Origin: DATGLE01 sp035294325
GTDB taxonomy: Bacteria; Chloroflexota; Ktedonobacteria; Ktedonobacterales; Ktedonobacteraceae
Direction of reading: 5' to 3'
NCBI GenBank assembly: GCA_035294325.1
Contig: DATGLE010000028.1
Coordinates: 1-18,648, forward strand
DNA: 18,648 nt
Positions 1 through 6,766 of the stretch are shown here, one piece after another. Under the pieces are notes generated by a model. That model was not told where the DNA came from. It ran no database searches and was given only the letters and a program-made list of their open reading frames with translations. Position 1 is the first letter of the stretch. Each line of letters starts with the position of its first letter. The position numbers and the translations under genes are program-made.

Positions 1-1
1 G

Positions 2-130
2 ACCCACTATGAACTCTTTGAGACCAGGCAAGCGCTGCTCGATGCGGCCAAAAAGTGCTTTGAGCGCTTCAATCAGCGCCCGGAAAAGATCCTGTCGGTC
101 ATCGGCTCCAAAGCCCAAAAAGTTGCTTGA
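2..130 (+). CDS. IS630-type transposase, C-terminal tail (partial)
   Basis: The window opens inside a coding frame read from base 2 that ends at a TGA at 128-130. The 42 visible residues begin THYELFETRQ and end SVIGSKAQKVA. They resemble the C-terminal tail of IS630/Tc1-mariner-type DDE transposases, where a short helical segment with an F-x-x-x-N pattern follows the last catalytic acidic residue. No catalytic residue lies in the visible part, so the family call rests on tail similarity and on context. The stop sits within about 10 bp of a TA dinucleotide at 138-139, beyond which the sequence reads as a broken radical SAM gene on the other strand. IS630 elements insert at TA, so 138-139 is a plausible right junction. 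The left part of the element lies outside the window. Confidence 0.55.
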   Translation, partial: THYELFETRQALLDAAKKCFERFNQRPEKILSVIGSKAQKVA

Positions 131-138
131 TTGGACTT

Positions 139-591
139 AGAAACCTCCAATCCAATGTTGACGAAGGCCACTTTTCCAACCAGCCGTTAGGCAAGAGCTT
201 TTCCCGCCGTGGCATTGGTCGGCAGCCCGACGATGAAATCTCGGGAGAACATCTCGGCAATCTCCACGAAGTCTTTTCTCAGGAGCGGTTCGCCACCGGA
301 CAAAAAGACGCACTGGACCCCTTGCAAGTGCTCTCGCATGAGGTCTAACTCCTCCATCGTAGGGTCGGGCAGTTGCACGATTTCGCTACAAAAGGAGCAA
401 TTGAAGTTGCAGCGCCGGGTAATCTGGAGGATCACCGAAAGTGGACTCCGAAAGCCTTCGGCAGCTTTGCCCACATCGAAGCCGGCGATGGCCTTAAAAT
501 GATGCCGCGTGTCGTCGAAAAAAATTGGCTCGGGTCTGGCGATGCGGGCGTCGCTCCTTGCAACCTGACTGGTGGGGATAAGGTTGCTCAT
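139..591 (-). pseudogene. Radical SAM protein, broken by a nonsense codon and an IS insertion
   Basis: The ATG at 591 follows a good AGGAGG ribosome site in the minus-strand text. The first 134 residues show a radical SAM N-terminus: the cluster motif CNFNCSFC with Cys61, Cys65 and Cys68, then FLSGGEPLLRKDF near residues 95-107, the SAM-contacting GGE region. A TAA at 187-189 ends the frame after TNATAGKALA. The same frame continues beyond the stop with RLVGKVAFVNIGLE, which looks like genuine radical SAM barrel sequence (compare the VNIGL(E/D)G strand of SPASM-type enzymes). Similarity then stops near 142, next to the transposase tail. So the gene has two lesions, an in-frame nonsense codon and loss of everything downstream by mobile-element insertion. 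An intact member would be 300 or more residues. The substrate cannot be inferred. Confidence 0.8.
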
Positions 592-1040
592 TGGGAAACC
601 TCCTGCTTCCTGGACAGCTTTCGATACGGATGAAGCGCGGGGGCCTCTCCGGTGCCCTGCTGGTCATAGCGGATACTCACCATGTCACTATGAGGACACC
701 GAACAGGCTTGAATACAGGAGCCGGTTTGCCTTGCTTCCTGGCTTGTTCAACCCGTTTGGGGTATGCCTTTTCCTTCTTGACCTTCCATGTCAGAGCGGA
801 TGTAACGGCCTCAGTCGCTTTGACATGAGCGGAACAGACCAATTGAGCAGGAAGATCAGGATATTCAGCCCGAAGTGGATAGTATGTTCGTTTGTGCAAC
901 TCTACGCCGTTGCTACAGTCAGTGGTAAATCCGACCTTCGCAACGGCATTAAAGCAGGCAGTATACTGCTCAAGCGTTGCCTTGAGGCTATGCGCCTGCT
1001 CTGGTGTTGGATTGAGGTGGACGATTACCGTTCTCTCCAT
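588..1040 (-). pseudogene. tnpB: TnpB (IS200/IS605 OrfB), N-terminal remnant
   Basis: The frame from the ATG at 1040 starts MERTVIVHLNPTPEQ and continues with LEQYTACFNAVAKVGF, a typical N-terminal wedge region of TnpB, the RNA-guided nuclease of IS200/IS605 elements. It also includes the conserved pattern LPAQLVCSAHVKATEA and a basic KVKKEKAYPKR stretch. Only about 150 residues remain of the roughly 400 usual: the RuvC DDE residues and the C-terminal zinc ribbon are absent, and the last 20 or so residues (after SIRYDQQGTGE) no longer look like TnpB. The frame ends at TGA 588-590, overlapping the start codon of the radical SAM remnant. A minus-strand promoter and the element's terminal hairpin are preserved upstream. 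An ATG at 1040 was preferred to upstream in-frame codons because those run through the hairpin. Confidence 0.75.
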
Positions 1041-1046
1041 ACAGAG

Positions 1047-1076
1047 ACCATATCCTATATACCAGGATATTGTCAA
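1047..1076 (-). promoter_or_regulatory. Candidate promoter of the tnpB remnant
   Basis: On the minus strand a perfect -35 TTGACA (1076-1071) is followed after 18 bp by TATGGT (1052-1047). Transcription would begin about at the ATG (1040), giving a leaderless or nearly leaderless message. An imperfect inverted repeat ATATCCT/AGGATAT lies between the boxes. Seen by eye only. Confidence 0.4.
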
Positions 1077-1091
1077 CAAAAGAAAGGAGAG

Positions 1092-1136
1092 GGCACATTC
1101 CTCCCCGTGGCTAGAAGCCAGGGGGAGGAATGCGCC
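1092..1136. repeat. IS200/IS605-type terminal hairpin
   Basis: An imperfect palindrome has a 21-bp stem (1092-1112 with 1116-1136), a 3-nt loop AGA and two mismatches. Its core is ATTCCTCCCC facing GGGGAGGAAT. It lies about 50 bp upstream of the tnpB start, the place of the left-end hairpin that TnpA recognises in IS200/IS605 elements. No second hairpin or TnpA gene is seen, so only one end of the element survives. Confidence 0.6.
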
Positions 1137-1280
1137 TTTAAGATGATGGCAATGCAGGGCCATTGGTCACGCAAGGTGTCGATGAGGAGGTACATTGCGT
1201 TATGGGCAACGGCGGACTTGCGCCGCAGACCGGTGAGCGGGGTACACATCCACGGCGGCGCTGCGTCCCTACGGAACTCC

Positions 1281-1421
1281 GGCATTGCCATCGGATATGA
1301 GCATATGTGTTTGGTGAGCGGACAGAGACCCGGCATTGCCATCGAATATGAGCATATGTGTTTGGGTGAGCGGACAGAGACCTGGCATTGCCATCGGGTG
1401 CAGGCATGTACGTTTGGTGAG
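1281..1421. repeat. Tandem direct repeat, 51-52 bp unit, 2.7 copies
   Basis: The unit begins GGCATTGCCATCG at 1281, 1332 and 1384, so the spacing is 51 then 52 bp. Copies one and two are nearly identical and both contain ATATGAGCATATGTGTTTGG and GAGCGGACAGAGACC. The third copy is shorter and diverged (ATCGGGTGCAGGCATGTACG, then TTTGGTGAGC). Each unit holds a short CATATG palindrome. The stretch lies between the tnpB hairpin and the IS4-family element and has no credible gene. The rest of 1137-1280 shows nothing that I recognise. Confidence 0.85.
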
Positions 1422-1448
1422 CCAGGCAAGCTCGGCGCTTCGGCCCCC

Positions 1449-1460
1449 ACCACCCCATAG
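1449..1460 (+). repeat. Target-site duplication, left copy
   Basis: ACCACCCCATAG directly precedes the left end of the IS4-family element and is repeated exactly after its right end (2843-2854). Confidence 0.85.
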
Positions 1461-1463
1461 TTT

Positions 1464-2738
1464 TCACGGGTAGGTTTTTTGGCGACGCCGCTGCTCGCGC
1501 TTGCGCTGCTTACGGCGCGCCTTCTCGCGGCGCTGGCGTTGCTTCTCTCGCTGCCGCTTGAGCCACCCACTGACGACCTTGAGCAACGGCCTGAGCTGAG
1601 ACGGCCACGGCTGCGGCACAAAGCGCCCCAGAGGCAGTGACTCGCCGCGCAGCAAGGCCGCTTCAATGCTGAGCCTGCCGCGTAAAAAGCAGCTCTCCTC
1701 CCGCTCCCGTGTGACAGGCTCCTGGCAGGACCCTTGGTGCCCGTGCTCTGCCTCTTCTTGGGCTTCGGCCTGGCCTCCCACGCTCACCACCCATAAGGTT
1801 GCCACCGCCATCGCCAACCACAAGCGTCCCGCCCGTCTGGGATCGCGCATCTTGGTCTGATGCCACTGCCATCCCCCACGTTTCTGATCCTTAAAGCCGC
1901 CTTCAATCCAAAACCGCAGGCTGTACCAGGCCACCTGGCACTCCTCGTTGGGCAAATCCGTGGCGATGATCCAGCACTGCTCATAGCCCACTTCCCAATG
2001 GATGAGCAGATGACACCGTAAGCGTTCCTCATGCCCGCATTCCACCTCCCCAGCCCAGTTTTCTCCCGGATGACCGACCAGGGCGCTGATCGGTTGCCAC
2101 TCCTCCTTGCCGTCCACAGGTCGGATCTTGACAGCATCGTTGACACGCAGAAACGGGTGCCATCCCAACGCCGCGATCTGCTCATAGAGCCAGCAGGCCT
2201 ACAAGCCCCGATCCGCCAGCACGATCACCGGCCAGTTGGGCGGGACCGCTGCGGCCAATGTCTGCAACAACTCTTCCCAGATCGGACGCCACGATCCCTT
2301 GGCATGGGCACTCATGATCTGCCAGGCCACTGGGATCGCACAGCCCCGATACTGCACGCTCACCGCCAACACCGTAAAGCGGTCCGACAAGTGCGTCGCA
2401 TCCAGCGCTAAGGCCAGACGGTGTTCTGAACCGGCCCACCAACTCAGTATCCAGCCCAGCAAGGGGGCAAAACAGGTCCGCGGTTCTAGCTCTGTCCTGT
2501 GCTCACCCCGTTTGTCGTCGGCATCATAACACCACTCCCGTAACCGCTGGCGCAGATTGCCTTTGGACCAGCCGAGCGCCTGGGCTAAGAAGCAGACCAC
2601 CGTGGTAATCCCACAACTCCTGGTCAACACGATCCCGTAGCTCCACAATGCCAGCACAGCTGCTTGTGGACGGCTCAGATGGGGCAGATGCCCGCTGATT
2701 TCTCTTTGCCAATGTGCTATTGTTTCCGCAGGGGACAT
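1464..2738 (-). pseudogene. IS4-family transposase interrupted by one in-frame amber codon
   Basis: The ATG at 2738 is preferred because AGGAG lies 7 bp upstream; other in-frame starts (GTG 2759, ATG 2744) have poor spacing. The protein would be 424 residues. The DDE residues are visible: Asp in LALDATHLSD, Asp in VLADRGL, and Glu in the IS4 signature Y-(2)-R-(3)-E-(6)-K (YSLRFWIEGGFKDQK). The C-terminus is a long Arg/Lys/Gln-rich tail. A TAG at 2201-2199 directly follows ADRGL, and the same frame continues ACWLYEQIAALGWHPF, so one point change (probably Tyr or another codon to TAG) separates the two halves. Without readthrough the product loses the catalytic Glu and is inactive in cis; a related intact copy could still move the element in trans. 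Confidence 0.85.
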
Positions 2739-2748
2739 CTCCATGCTC

Positions 2749-2792
2749 CTGATAGGCACTGAAAAGACTTGGCTCGTCTTTCATCCTATCAG
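2749..2792 (-). promoter_or_regulatory. Hairpin abutting the transposase ribosome site
   Basis: CTGATAGG (2749-2756) pairs with CCTATCAG (2785-2792), and inside it GAAAAGAC pairs with GTCTTTC, giving a stem of about 14 bp with a TTGGCTC loop. On the minus-strand message the stem ends two bases into the AGGAG that serves the ATG at 2738. Such stems near the start of insertion-sequence transposases commonly block translation from read-through transcripts; that role here is an inference. Confidence 0.4.
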
Positions 2793-2842
2793 ATGGCGAT
2801 GTCCCTTCGGTCTGCTCACGTTAAAAAACCTACCCGTGAAAG

Positions 2843-2854
2843 ACCACCCCATAG
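2843..2854 (+). repeat. Target-site duplication, right copy
   Basis: ACCACCCCATAG is identical to 1449-1460. It joins to CCCCTCCCAGTCGGCGCTTCG, the other part of the interrupted intergenic repeat. Confidence 0.85.
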
Positions 2855-2881
2855 CCCCTCCCAGTCGGCGCTTCGCCCCTA
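2855..2881 (-). repeat. Remainder of the interrupted GTAGGGGC-family repeat
   Basis: On the minus strand, GTAGGGGCGAAGCGCCGAC (from 2881) followed by TGGGAGGGG joins, after excision of the IS4 element, to GTGGTGGGGGCCGAAGCGCCG (1456-1433). The reconstructed unit aligns closely with the left half of 4665-4826. From here to the methyltransferase start (2882-3044) I see no gene and no convincing promoter; a TATAAA lies at 3007-3012 without a matching -35 box. Confidence 0.65.
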
Positions 2882-3044
2882 CTGCGGTCCCGGCATTCTT
2901 TCCACTGCCGAACCTGGTTGCCATTGTTCATTTTTTGATCCATCTCGCGCGATGCCAGCAGAGTTGCCTGCTTTGCTTCCCTCCAACATAGTGTATAGCT
3001 GTCTCGTATAAATGCTAGCAAGAAACGATAGAGGAATCGCCTCA

Positions 3045-3830
3045 ATGCAACCCAAACCCAACCATCTCGGTTACAAATATGCGGAACAATTCAAAGATCA
3101 AGGCATCGTTGCGGTCTACCATCACCGTCGTCCGTATCCAGATGAGGCGATCAGCAAACTGGTGGAGCTGGTAACTGACGAGCCGCGCGCTGTACTTGAT
3201 GTGGGTTGCGGGACCGGCGACCTGGCCCGCCGCCTGGTACACCATGTGGAGCGCGTCGATGCCGTCGATTTTTCCTTGCCTATGATCGAGAAGGGAAAAA
3301 CACTGCCAGGAGGGGATGATCCTCGCCTCAACTGGATCTATGGCCTCGTCGAAGAGGTCGCGTTACACCCTCCCTACGCGCTCATTACTGCCGGCGAGAG
3401 CCTGCATTGGATGGCTTGGGATATCGTTCTCCCCCGATTTCAGCGTATGTTGACTCCGCCTGGGTATCTCGCCATTGTTGGGCGGGACACTACACCCAAT
3501 CCCTGGGACGATGCTCTCCGGGCAATCATTCAGCGCTACTCGACCAACCGCGAGTACGTCCCGTATAATCTGACCGACGAGCTGGTGCAGCGGAACCTCT
3601 TCGAGCCACAGGGCGTTCTGCATACCGCTCCGGTTCCTTATGTCCAGTCCGGCGAAGACTACCTGCAATCGCTTCACTCACAGAACGGCCTCTCACGAGA
3701 GCGAATGGGCGAGCAGTCGGCGCAGGCTTTTGACAAGGAGTTCAGGCGCGCAATCTCGCCTTTTCTGCATGATGGGCGGCTCCATCTCTCCGTCGTCAGT
3801 CTGGTTGTCTGGGGCCTGCCACATGGCTAA
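3045..3830 (+). CDS. Class I SAM-dependent methyltransferase
   Basis: This 261-residue protein has a Rossmann-fold methyltransferase core of the type 11/UbiE-like sort. Motif I is AVLDVGCGTGDLARR at about residues 49-63, followed by the acidic VDAVDFS segment (about 71-77) that contacts the SAM ribose. The N-terminus LGYKYAEQFKDQGIVAVYHHR is typical of small-molecule methyltransferases. The ATG at 3045 was chosen over 3012 because GAGG lies about 10 bp upstream and homologous proteins begin close to YKYAEQF. The substrate cannot be told from sequence. The GNAT gene follows 40 bp downstream on the same strand and may be co-transcribed. Confidence 0.8.
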   Translation: MQPKPNHLGYKYAEQFKDQGIVAVYHHRRPYPDEAISKLVELVTDEPRAVLDVGCGTGDLARRLVHHVERVDAVDFSLPMIEKGKTLPGGDDPRLNWIYGLVEEVALHPPYALITAGESLHWMAWDIVLPRFQRMLTPPGYLAIVGRDTTPNPWDDALRAIIQRYSTNREYVPYNLTDELVQRNLFEPQGVLHTAPVPYVQSGEDYLQSLHSQNGLSRERMGEQSAQAFDKEFRRAISPFLHDGRLHLSVVSLVVWGLPHG

Positions 3831-3869
3831 GGGATAAGTTCAGGACACTACAGACGAGGAGAAAAAACT

Positions 3870-4604
3870 TTGTTTGAAAGACAGATTGAGGAGGCTGGAC
3901 TCAATAGCTGGCCTGCGCTCCAGCAGCTCCTTTTCGATGGCTGGATCATACGCTTTGCTCAGGGATACACCAAACGGGCCAACTCGGTGACGCCGCTCTA
4001 TCCATCGCTTCTACCTGTCGAAGAAAAAATCGTGCAGTGCGAGCATCTATATGAGCAGCAACACCTGCCGACCACTTTTCGCCTCATTTCGTTTTCAGAG
4101 GAGAGCCACGAACTGGAGCAATTGCTGGCGCAGCGCGGCTACCGCTACCTTGATCGCACACTCGTTATGAGTACTCAATTGTCTTCCGGGGCAGCGAGAG
4201 GCAATCCAGCATGCCACGTGCTGTCACTTGCAGACTGGTTCCCGATCTATATAAGCTTCAACGAGCGTTACAGCGAATTACAGCACCTTCACCGCGCGCT
4301 CTTGGAATGCATTTCAACTCCGCTCATCTATGCGGCTCTCTATCAGCAGGATAAACCTGTCGCGTGCGGTCTGGGTGTGCTGGAGCACGAACTTTTCGGA
4401 CTTTTTGATATCGTGACGGACCCGGCGCTGCGCAGAAAGGGCTACAGCACGCAGTTGGTCACGGCGATGCTCGATTGGGGCAGGCAACATGGCGCGCAAT
4501 ATGCCTACCTGCAAGTCGTAGACGCGAACCAGCCTGCGCAGCAGTTGTACGCGAAAATCGGCTTCCAGCATTGTTACTATTATTGGTATCGCCAGCGACC
4601 ATAA
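3870..4604 (+). CDS. GNAT-family N-acetyltransferase
   Basis: This 244-residue protein starts at a TTG (3870) with GAGGAGA about 8 bp upstream; no better in-frame ATG exists nearby. The C-terminal third is a GNAT acetyl-CoA fold: the LFDIVTDPALRRKGYSTQLV segment matches strand 4 and motif A (R/Q-x-x-G-x-G/A, here RRKGYS), and QPAQQLYAKIGFQ is the usual motif B helix with the Y-x-x-x-G-F end. The N-terminal half (LFDGWIIRFAQGYTKRANSV) is a second, degenerate GNAT-like lobe seen in a known two-lobe subgroup. It would transfer an acetyl group from acetyl-CoA to an unknown amine. It lies 39 bp after the methyltransferase. No terminator follows directly; a large inverted repeat starts 60 bp downstream. 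Confidence 0.8.
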   Translation: MFERQIEEAGLNSWPALQQLLFDGWIIRFAQGYTKRANSVTPLYPSLLPVEEKIVQCEHLYEQQHLPTTFRLISFSEESHELEQLLAQRGYRYLDRTLVMSTQLSSGAARGNPACHVLSLADWFPIYISFNERYSELQHLHRALLECISTPLIYAALYQQDKPVACGLGVLEHELFGLFDIVTDPALRRKGYSTQLVTAMLDWGRQHGAQYAYLQVVDANQPAQQLYAKIGFQHCYYYWYRQRP

Positions 4605-4664
4605 TAAAAGCAGAAAAAAAGGATTATGAAGGTTAACAACCAACATCGGCAATCCCGGGGTGTG

Positions 4665-4826
4665 GTAGGGGCGCAGCGCCGGCTGAGAGGGGATGTGGAG
4701 CGGTGGGGGCCGATGCGCAAGCCCGCTTTTCCTCCCCAATCCTCTCACTAGCGGCACAGATGAGAGCGGGCTTGCGCCAGGCCCCCACTACCCAACCCGA
4801 CCACCCGGCCAGCGCCGCGCCCCTAC
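4665..4826. repeat. Long inverted repeat, GTAGGGGC family (outward ends)
   Basis: The left half starts GTAGGGGCGCAGCGCCGGCTG and continues through GTGGGGGCCGATGCGCAAGC. The right half is its imperfect inverse, AGCGGGCTTGCGCCAGGCCCCCAC to CCGCGCCCCTAC when read in two steps. The arms are about 65 bp around a spacer of about 30 bp at the CCTCCCCAATCCTCTCAC region. The element separates the + GNAT gene from the convergent minus M20 gene and could act as a structured bidirectional transcription end. No credible gene lies here. Confidence 0.75.
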
Positions 4827-4855
4827 AGTATCCCATCCCCCCTTTCCCAATTGCC

Positions 4856-6130
4856 CTACACCTCCTGCAAATAGCGCAGCGCCGCCAGGATATAGGCGCG
4901 GGCCGCTAACGTGAGGTCCGCAATGCGTATGCGCTCGTCGGGCATGTGCGCTCGCTCGACTTCTCCAGGGCCGAAGAGCAGGGACGGCACATGCCCCAGG
5001 TTGACCAGCAGGCGCAGGTCCGAGCCATAGGGTGCACCCTCGATGCGAGGAGACTGACCGGTAAGATCCTGTATGCACTGGCCGCAACACTTTACCAGGG
5101 GATGATCCGCCGCGATTTCGCCGCTCTCGAACTGGCCGCCGGGCCAGGTGATCTCTGGCGGGTGATCTTTGAGCCAGGGATCGGCTTCGGCCAGATTGAG
5201 CAGCGTGCGCTCGAACTGATCGCGCACGGCCTGACAACTTTCGCCCACAGCCACGCCGATGCGCCCCTCGAAGACCAGTTCTTCCGGCACCGATGAAGAC
5301 CAGTTGCCAGCCTGCACGCGGCCTATGTTGAGCGCGTAGGGCAATTTCATGACGCTGAAAAGCGGATGTTCAACTCCCCTATTGCGCTCCTTCTCCAGTT
5401 GCAGTAATGCTCTGTGGATCTCTAAATACTTCTCGACAGCACTGACGCCCTCCAGGCGCACGCAGGCATGCGCGGATTTGCCAGCGACTCGTACACGGAA
5501 TGTCAGCGCGCCCGCCTGGGCCGGTATAAGCCTGAGTCTGGTTGGCTCACAGATAATCGCGGCATCCCCCCTGTGTCCGCGCAAGAGAGTGGCGAAGGTG
5601 CCCAGACCGCCATCTTCCTCACCGATGACGCTTTGCAGCATGAGCGAGCCGCGCAGCGGGACGCCCGAATCCTTGATAGCCTTGATAGCATACAACGCCG
5701 CGATCAGCCCGCCCTTCATATCGGCTGCGCCGCGCCCGTAGATATATTCGCCATCCGCCTCGGCTCCCCAGGGATCGCGCGACCAGTTGGCGTGATCACC
5801 TTCCGGCACAACGTCGATATGCCCATTGAAAATCAGGCGTTTGCCGGGTCCTGCGCTCCCCTGCCAGGCGCCAACCAGGCCCGGCGTCTCATATCCATCG
5901 CGCTCGACCTCCATACCCGGAAAATCGGCGCGCCGTTGCATTGCGGCCACATCAATCGTCCACAGATCCACGTCCATCCCCATTTCACGCATACGTATTC
6001 CCAGCCAGCGCTGCGCCTCCGCCTCGCGCCCGGTGATGCTGGGAATGCGCAGAAGTTCGCGGAACGTCTGAATCAACGCGCCCTCATCCAGGGATGAGAG
6101 CGCTCGCTGCTCGGTTTCAGTCAATGGCAT
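4856..6130 (-). CDS. M20-family metallopeptidase (ArgE/DapE-like)
   Basis: This 424-residue protein is full length for the family. Di-metal site motifs are visible: FNGHIDVVPEGD with His104 and Asp106, YGRGAADMKGG with the bridging Asp137, and IGEEDGG with catalytic Glu171 and metal-binding Glu172. GKSAHACV marks the dimerisation-lid domain, and GSDLRLL near the C-terminus carries later active-site residues. The final AARAYILAALRYL helix is typical. Members remove acyl groups from amino acids or cleave small peptides; annotation as acetylornithine deacetylase or succinyl-diaminopimelate desuccinylase would be an overcall, as no arg or lys gene is nearby. The ATG at 6130 has only a weak purine-rich site upstream. 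It lies 40 bp after the EthD-like gene on the same strand and may be in one transcript with it. Confidence 0.9.
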   Translation of the reverse strand: MPLTETEQRALSSLDEGALIQTFRELLRIPSITGREAEAQRWLGIRMREMGMDVDLWTIDVAAMQRRADFPGMEVERDGYETPGLVGAWQGSAGPGKRLIFNGHIDVVPEGDHANWSRDPWGAEADGEYIYGRGAADMKGGLIAALYAIKAIKDSGVPLRGSLMLQSVIGEEDGGLGTFATLLRGHRGDAAIICEPTRLRLIPAQAGALTFRVRVAGKSAHACVRLEGVSAVEKYLEIHRALLQLEKERNRGVEHPLFSVMKLPYALNIGRVQAGNWSSSVPEELVFEGRIGVAVGESCQAVRDQFERTLLNLAEADPWLKDHPPEITWPGGQFESGEIAADHPLVKCCGQCIQDLTGQSPRIEGAPYGSDLRLLVNLGHVPSLLFGPGEVERAHMPDERIRIADLTLAARAYILAALRYLQEV

Positions 6131-6169
6131 GTGTTCTAATCCTGATCCTATTGAAGCGTGTGGTAGATT

Positions 6170-6496
6170 TTACGAAAGCGAGACGGGCATAATGACCTCT
6201 TCATTATCGTAGAGGAAGGTCGCTCCACCCGTCGCAAAGTTTGGCACGTCGGCCACAGCTGCGCGGCCCTCTGGGGAGTCCAGTATGGCTTCCAGCGCTT
6301 CCCGCGACTCACCATACAGGGCGACGATCATGTAGTACGCGGGAGTCTGCCCTGCCTCGGTGGCCTCGCACTTGCCAATTGTCCAGCCTTTCAGTCCTTT
6401 CATCTTCTTCGCCAGCGGAATGTGATGCTCGTAGTAATAGCGATCAAACGCCGCCGGGTCCGTTGGATGTCCGTAGAGTACCGTTAACTTGTACAT
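6170..6496 (-). CDS. EthD-like dimeric alpha-beta barrel protein
   Basis: The ATG at 6496 has AAGGAG 9 bp upstream, which decides the start; longer in-frame extensions run into non-coding repeat. The 108-residue product begins MYKLTVLYGHPTDPAAFDRY and has YYEHHIPLAKKMKGL, the hallmark of EthD proteins (Y-x-x-x-H-x-P-L). It ends in the barrel strands ATFLYDNEEVIMPV. EthD domains form ferredoxin-like dimers, and members serve in ether degradation, polyketide cyclisation or unknown small-molecule roles, so no reaction is assigned. It lies 40 bp upstream of the M20 gene on the same strand. A plausible promoter is at 6558-6587. Confidence 0.85.
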   Translation of the reverse strand: MYKLTVLYGHPTDPAAFDRYYYEHHIPLAKKMKGLKGWTIGKCEATEAGQTPAYYMIVALYGESREALEAILDSPEGRAAVADVPNFATGGATFLYDNEEVIMPVSLS

Positions 6497-6557
6497 GCGC
6501 TGTGACTCCTTTCGCGAAATAAATAGAGGCGATGACTGTCCAACATTTCGATGCTCA

Positions 6558-6587
6558 ATGATACAAGCCAGAGCCGGCTGATAGCAA
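6558..6587 (-). promoter_or_regulatory. Candidate promoter of the EthD-like gene
   Basis: On the minus strand, TTGCTA (6587-6582), an 18-bp spacer and TATCAT (6563-6558) precede the gene, giving a leader of about 55 nt. Confidence 0.35.
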
Positions 6588-6615
6588 GTAAGCAAGTATA
6601 AAGGATATAGAGCAT

Positions 6616-6751
6616 GGGCCAGCACAAGGGCCCCACCCCCGCCACCCAACCGCCCCTGGCCCCTACGGTGGTACGATCCTGGGTGCGCCTCCGTAGCCAC
6701 CGTAGGGGCCAGGGGTGGGGAAATGGGGCGGTGGGGGCCTTGTGCTGACCC
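6616..6751. repeat. Long inverted repeat, GTAGGGGC family (inward ends)
   Basis: Two arms of about 55 bp (6616-6671 and 6697-6751) surround a 25-bp spacer. Ends are GGGCCAGCACAAGG and CCTTGTGCTGACCC. The innermost pairing is CTACGGTGG with CCACCGTAG. Here the GTAGGGG ends face the centre, the reverse of the arrangement at 4665-4826. The repeat lies between the 3' end of the MFS gene and the EthD-like gene, both on the minus strand, and could end the MFS transcript. Confidence 0.8.
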
Positions 6752-6766
6752 GTGTCGGAATTGTGA

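Larger units (their letters stand above)
1461..2842. mobile_element. IS4-family insertion sequence, 1382 bp, transposase broken
   Basis: Both ends carry the inverted repeat TTTCACGGGTAGGTTTTTT (1462-1480 and, inverted, 2823-2841). The element is flanked by a perfect 12-bp direct repeat ACCACCCCATAG at 1449-1460 and 2843-2854, which fits the 10-13 bp target duplications of IS4-family elements. A single minus-strand transposase gene fills the element, and its stop codon lies inside the left inverted repeat. Removing the element and one duplication restores a continuous copy of the GTAGGGGC-type intergenic repeat, so the insertion is recent enough to leave the target site clean. Confidence 0.9.

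Noticed and set aside
1281..1421. CRISPR array
   Set aside because: The units abut with no distinct spacers, only 2.7 copies exist and no cas gene is near.
591..1460. 289-codon + strand frame across the tnpB remnant and tandem repeat
   Set aside because: It crosses the terminal hairpin and reads the 51-bp repeat; the opposite strand has the real TnpB similarity.
5468..6097. Long + strand frame inside the first M20 gene
   Set aside because: Antisense to a well-supported enzyme with all metal-site motifs; no RBS or recognisable domain.
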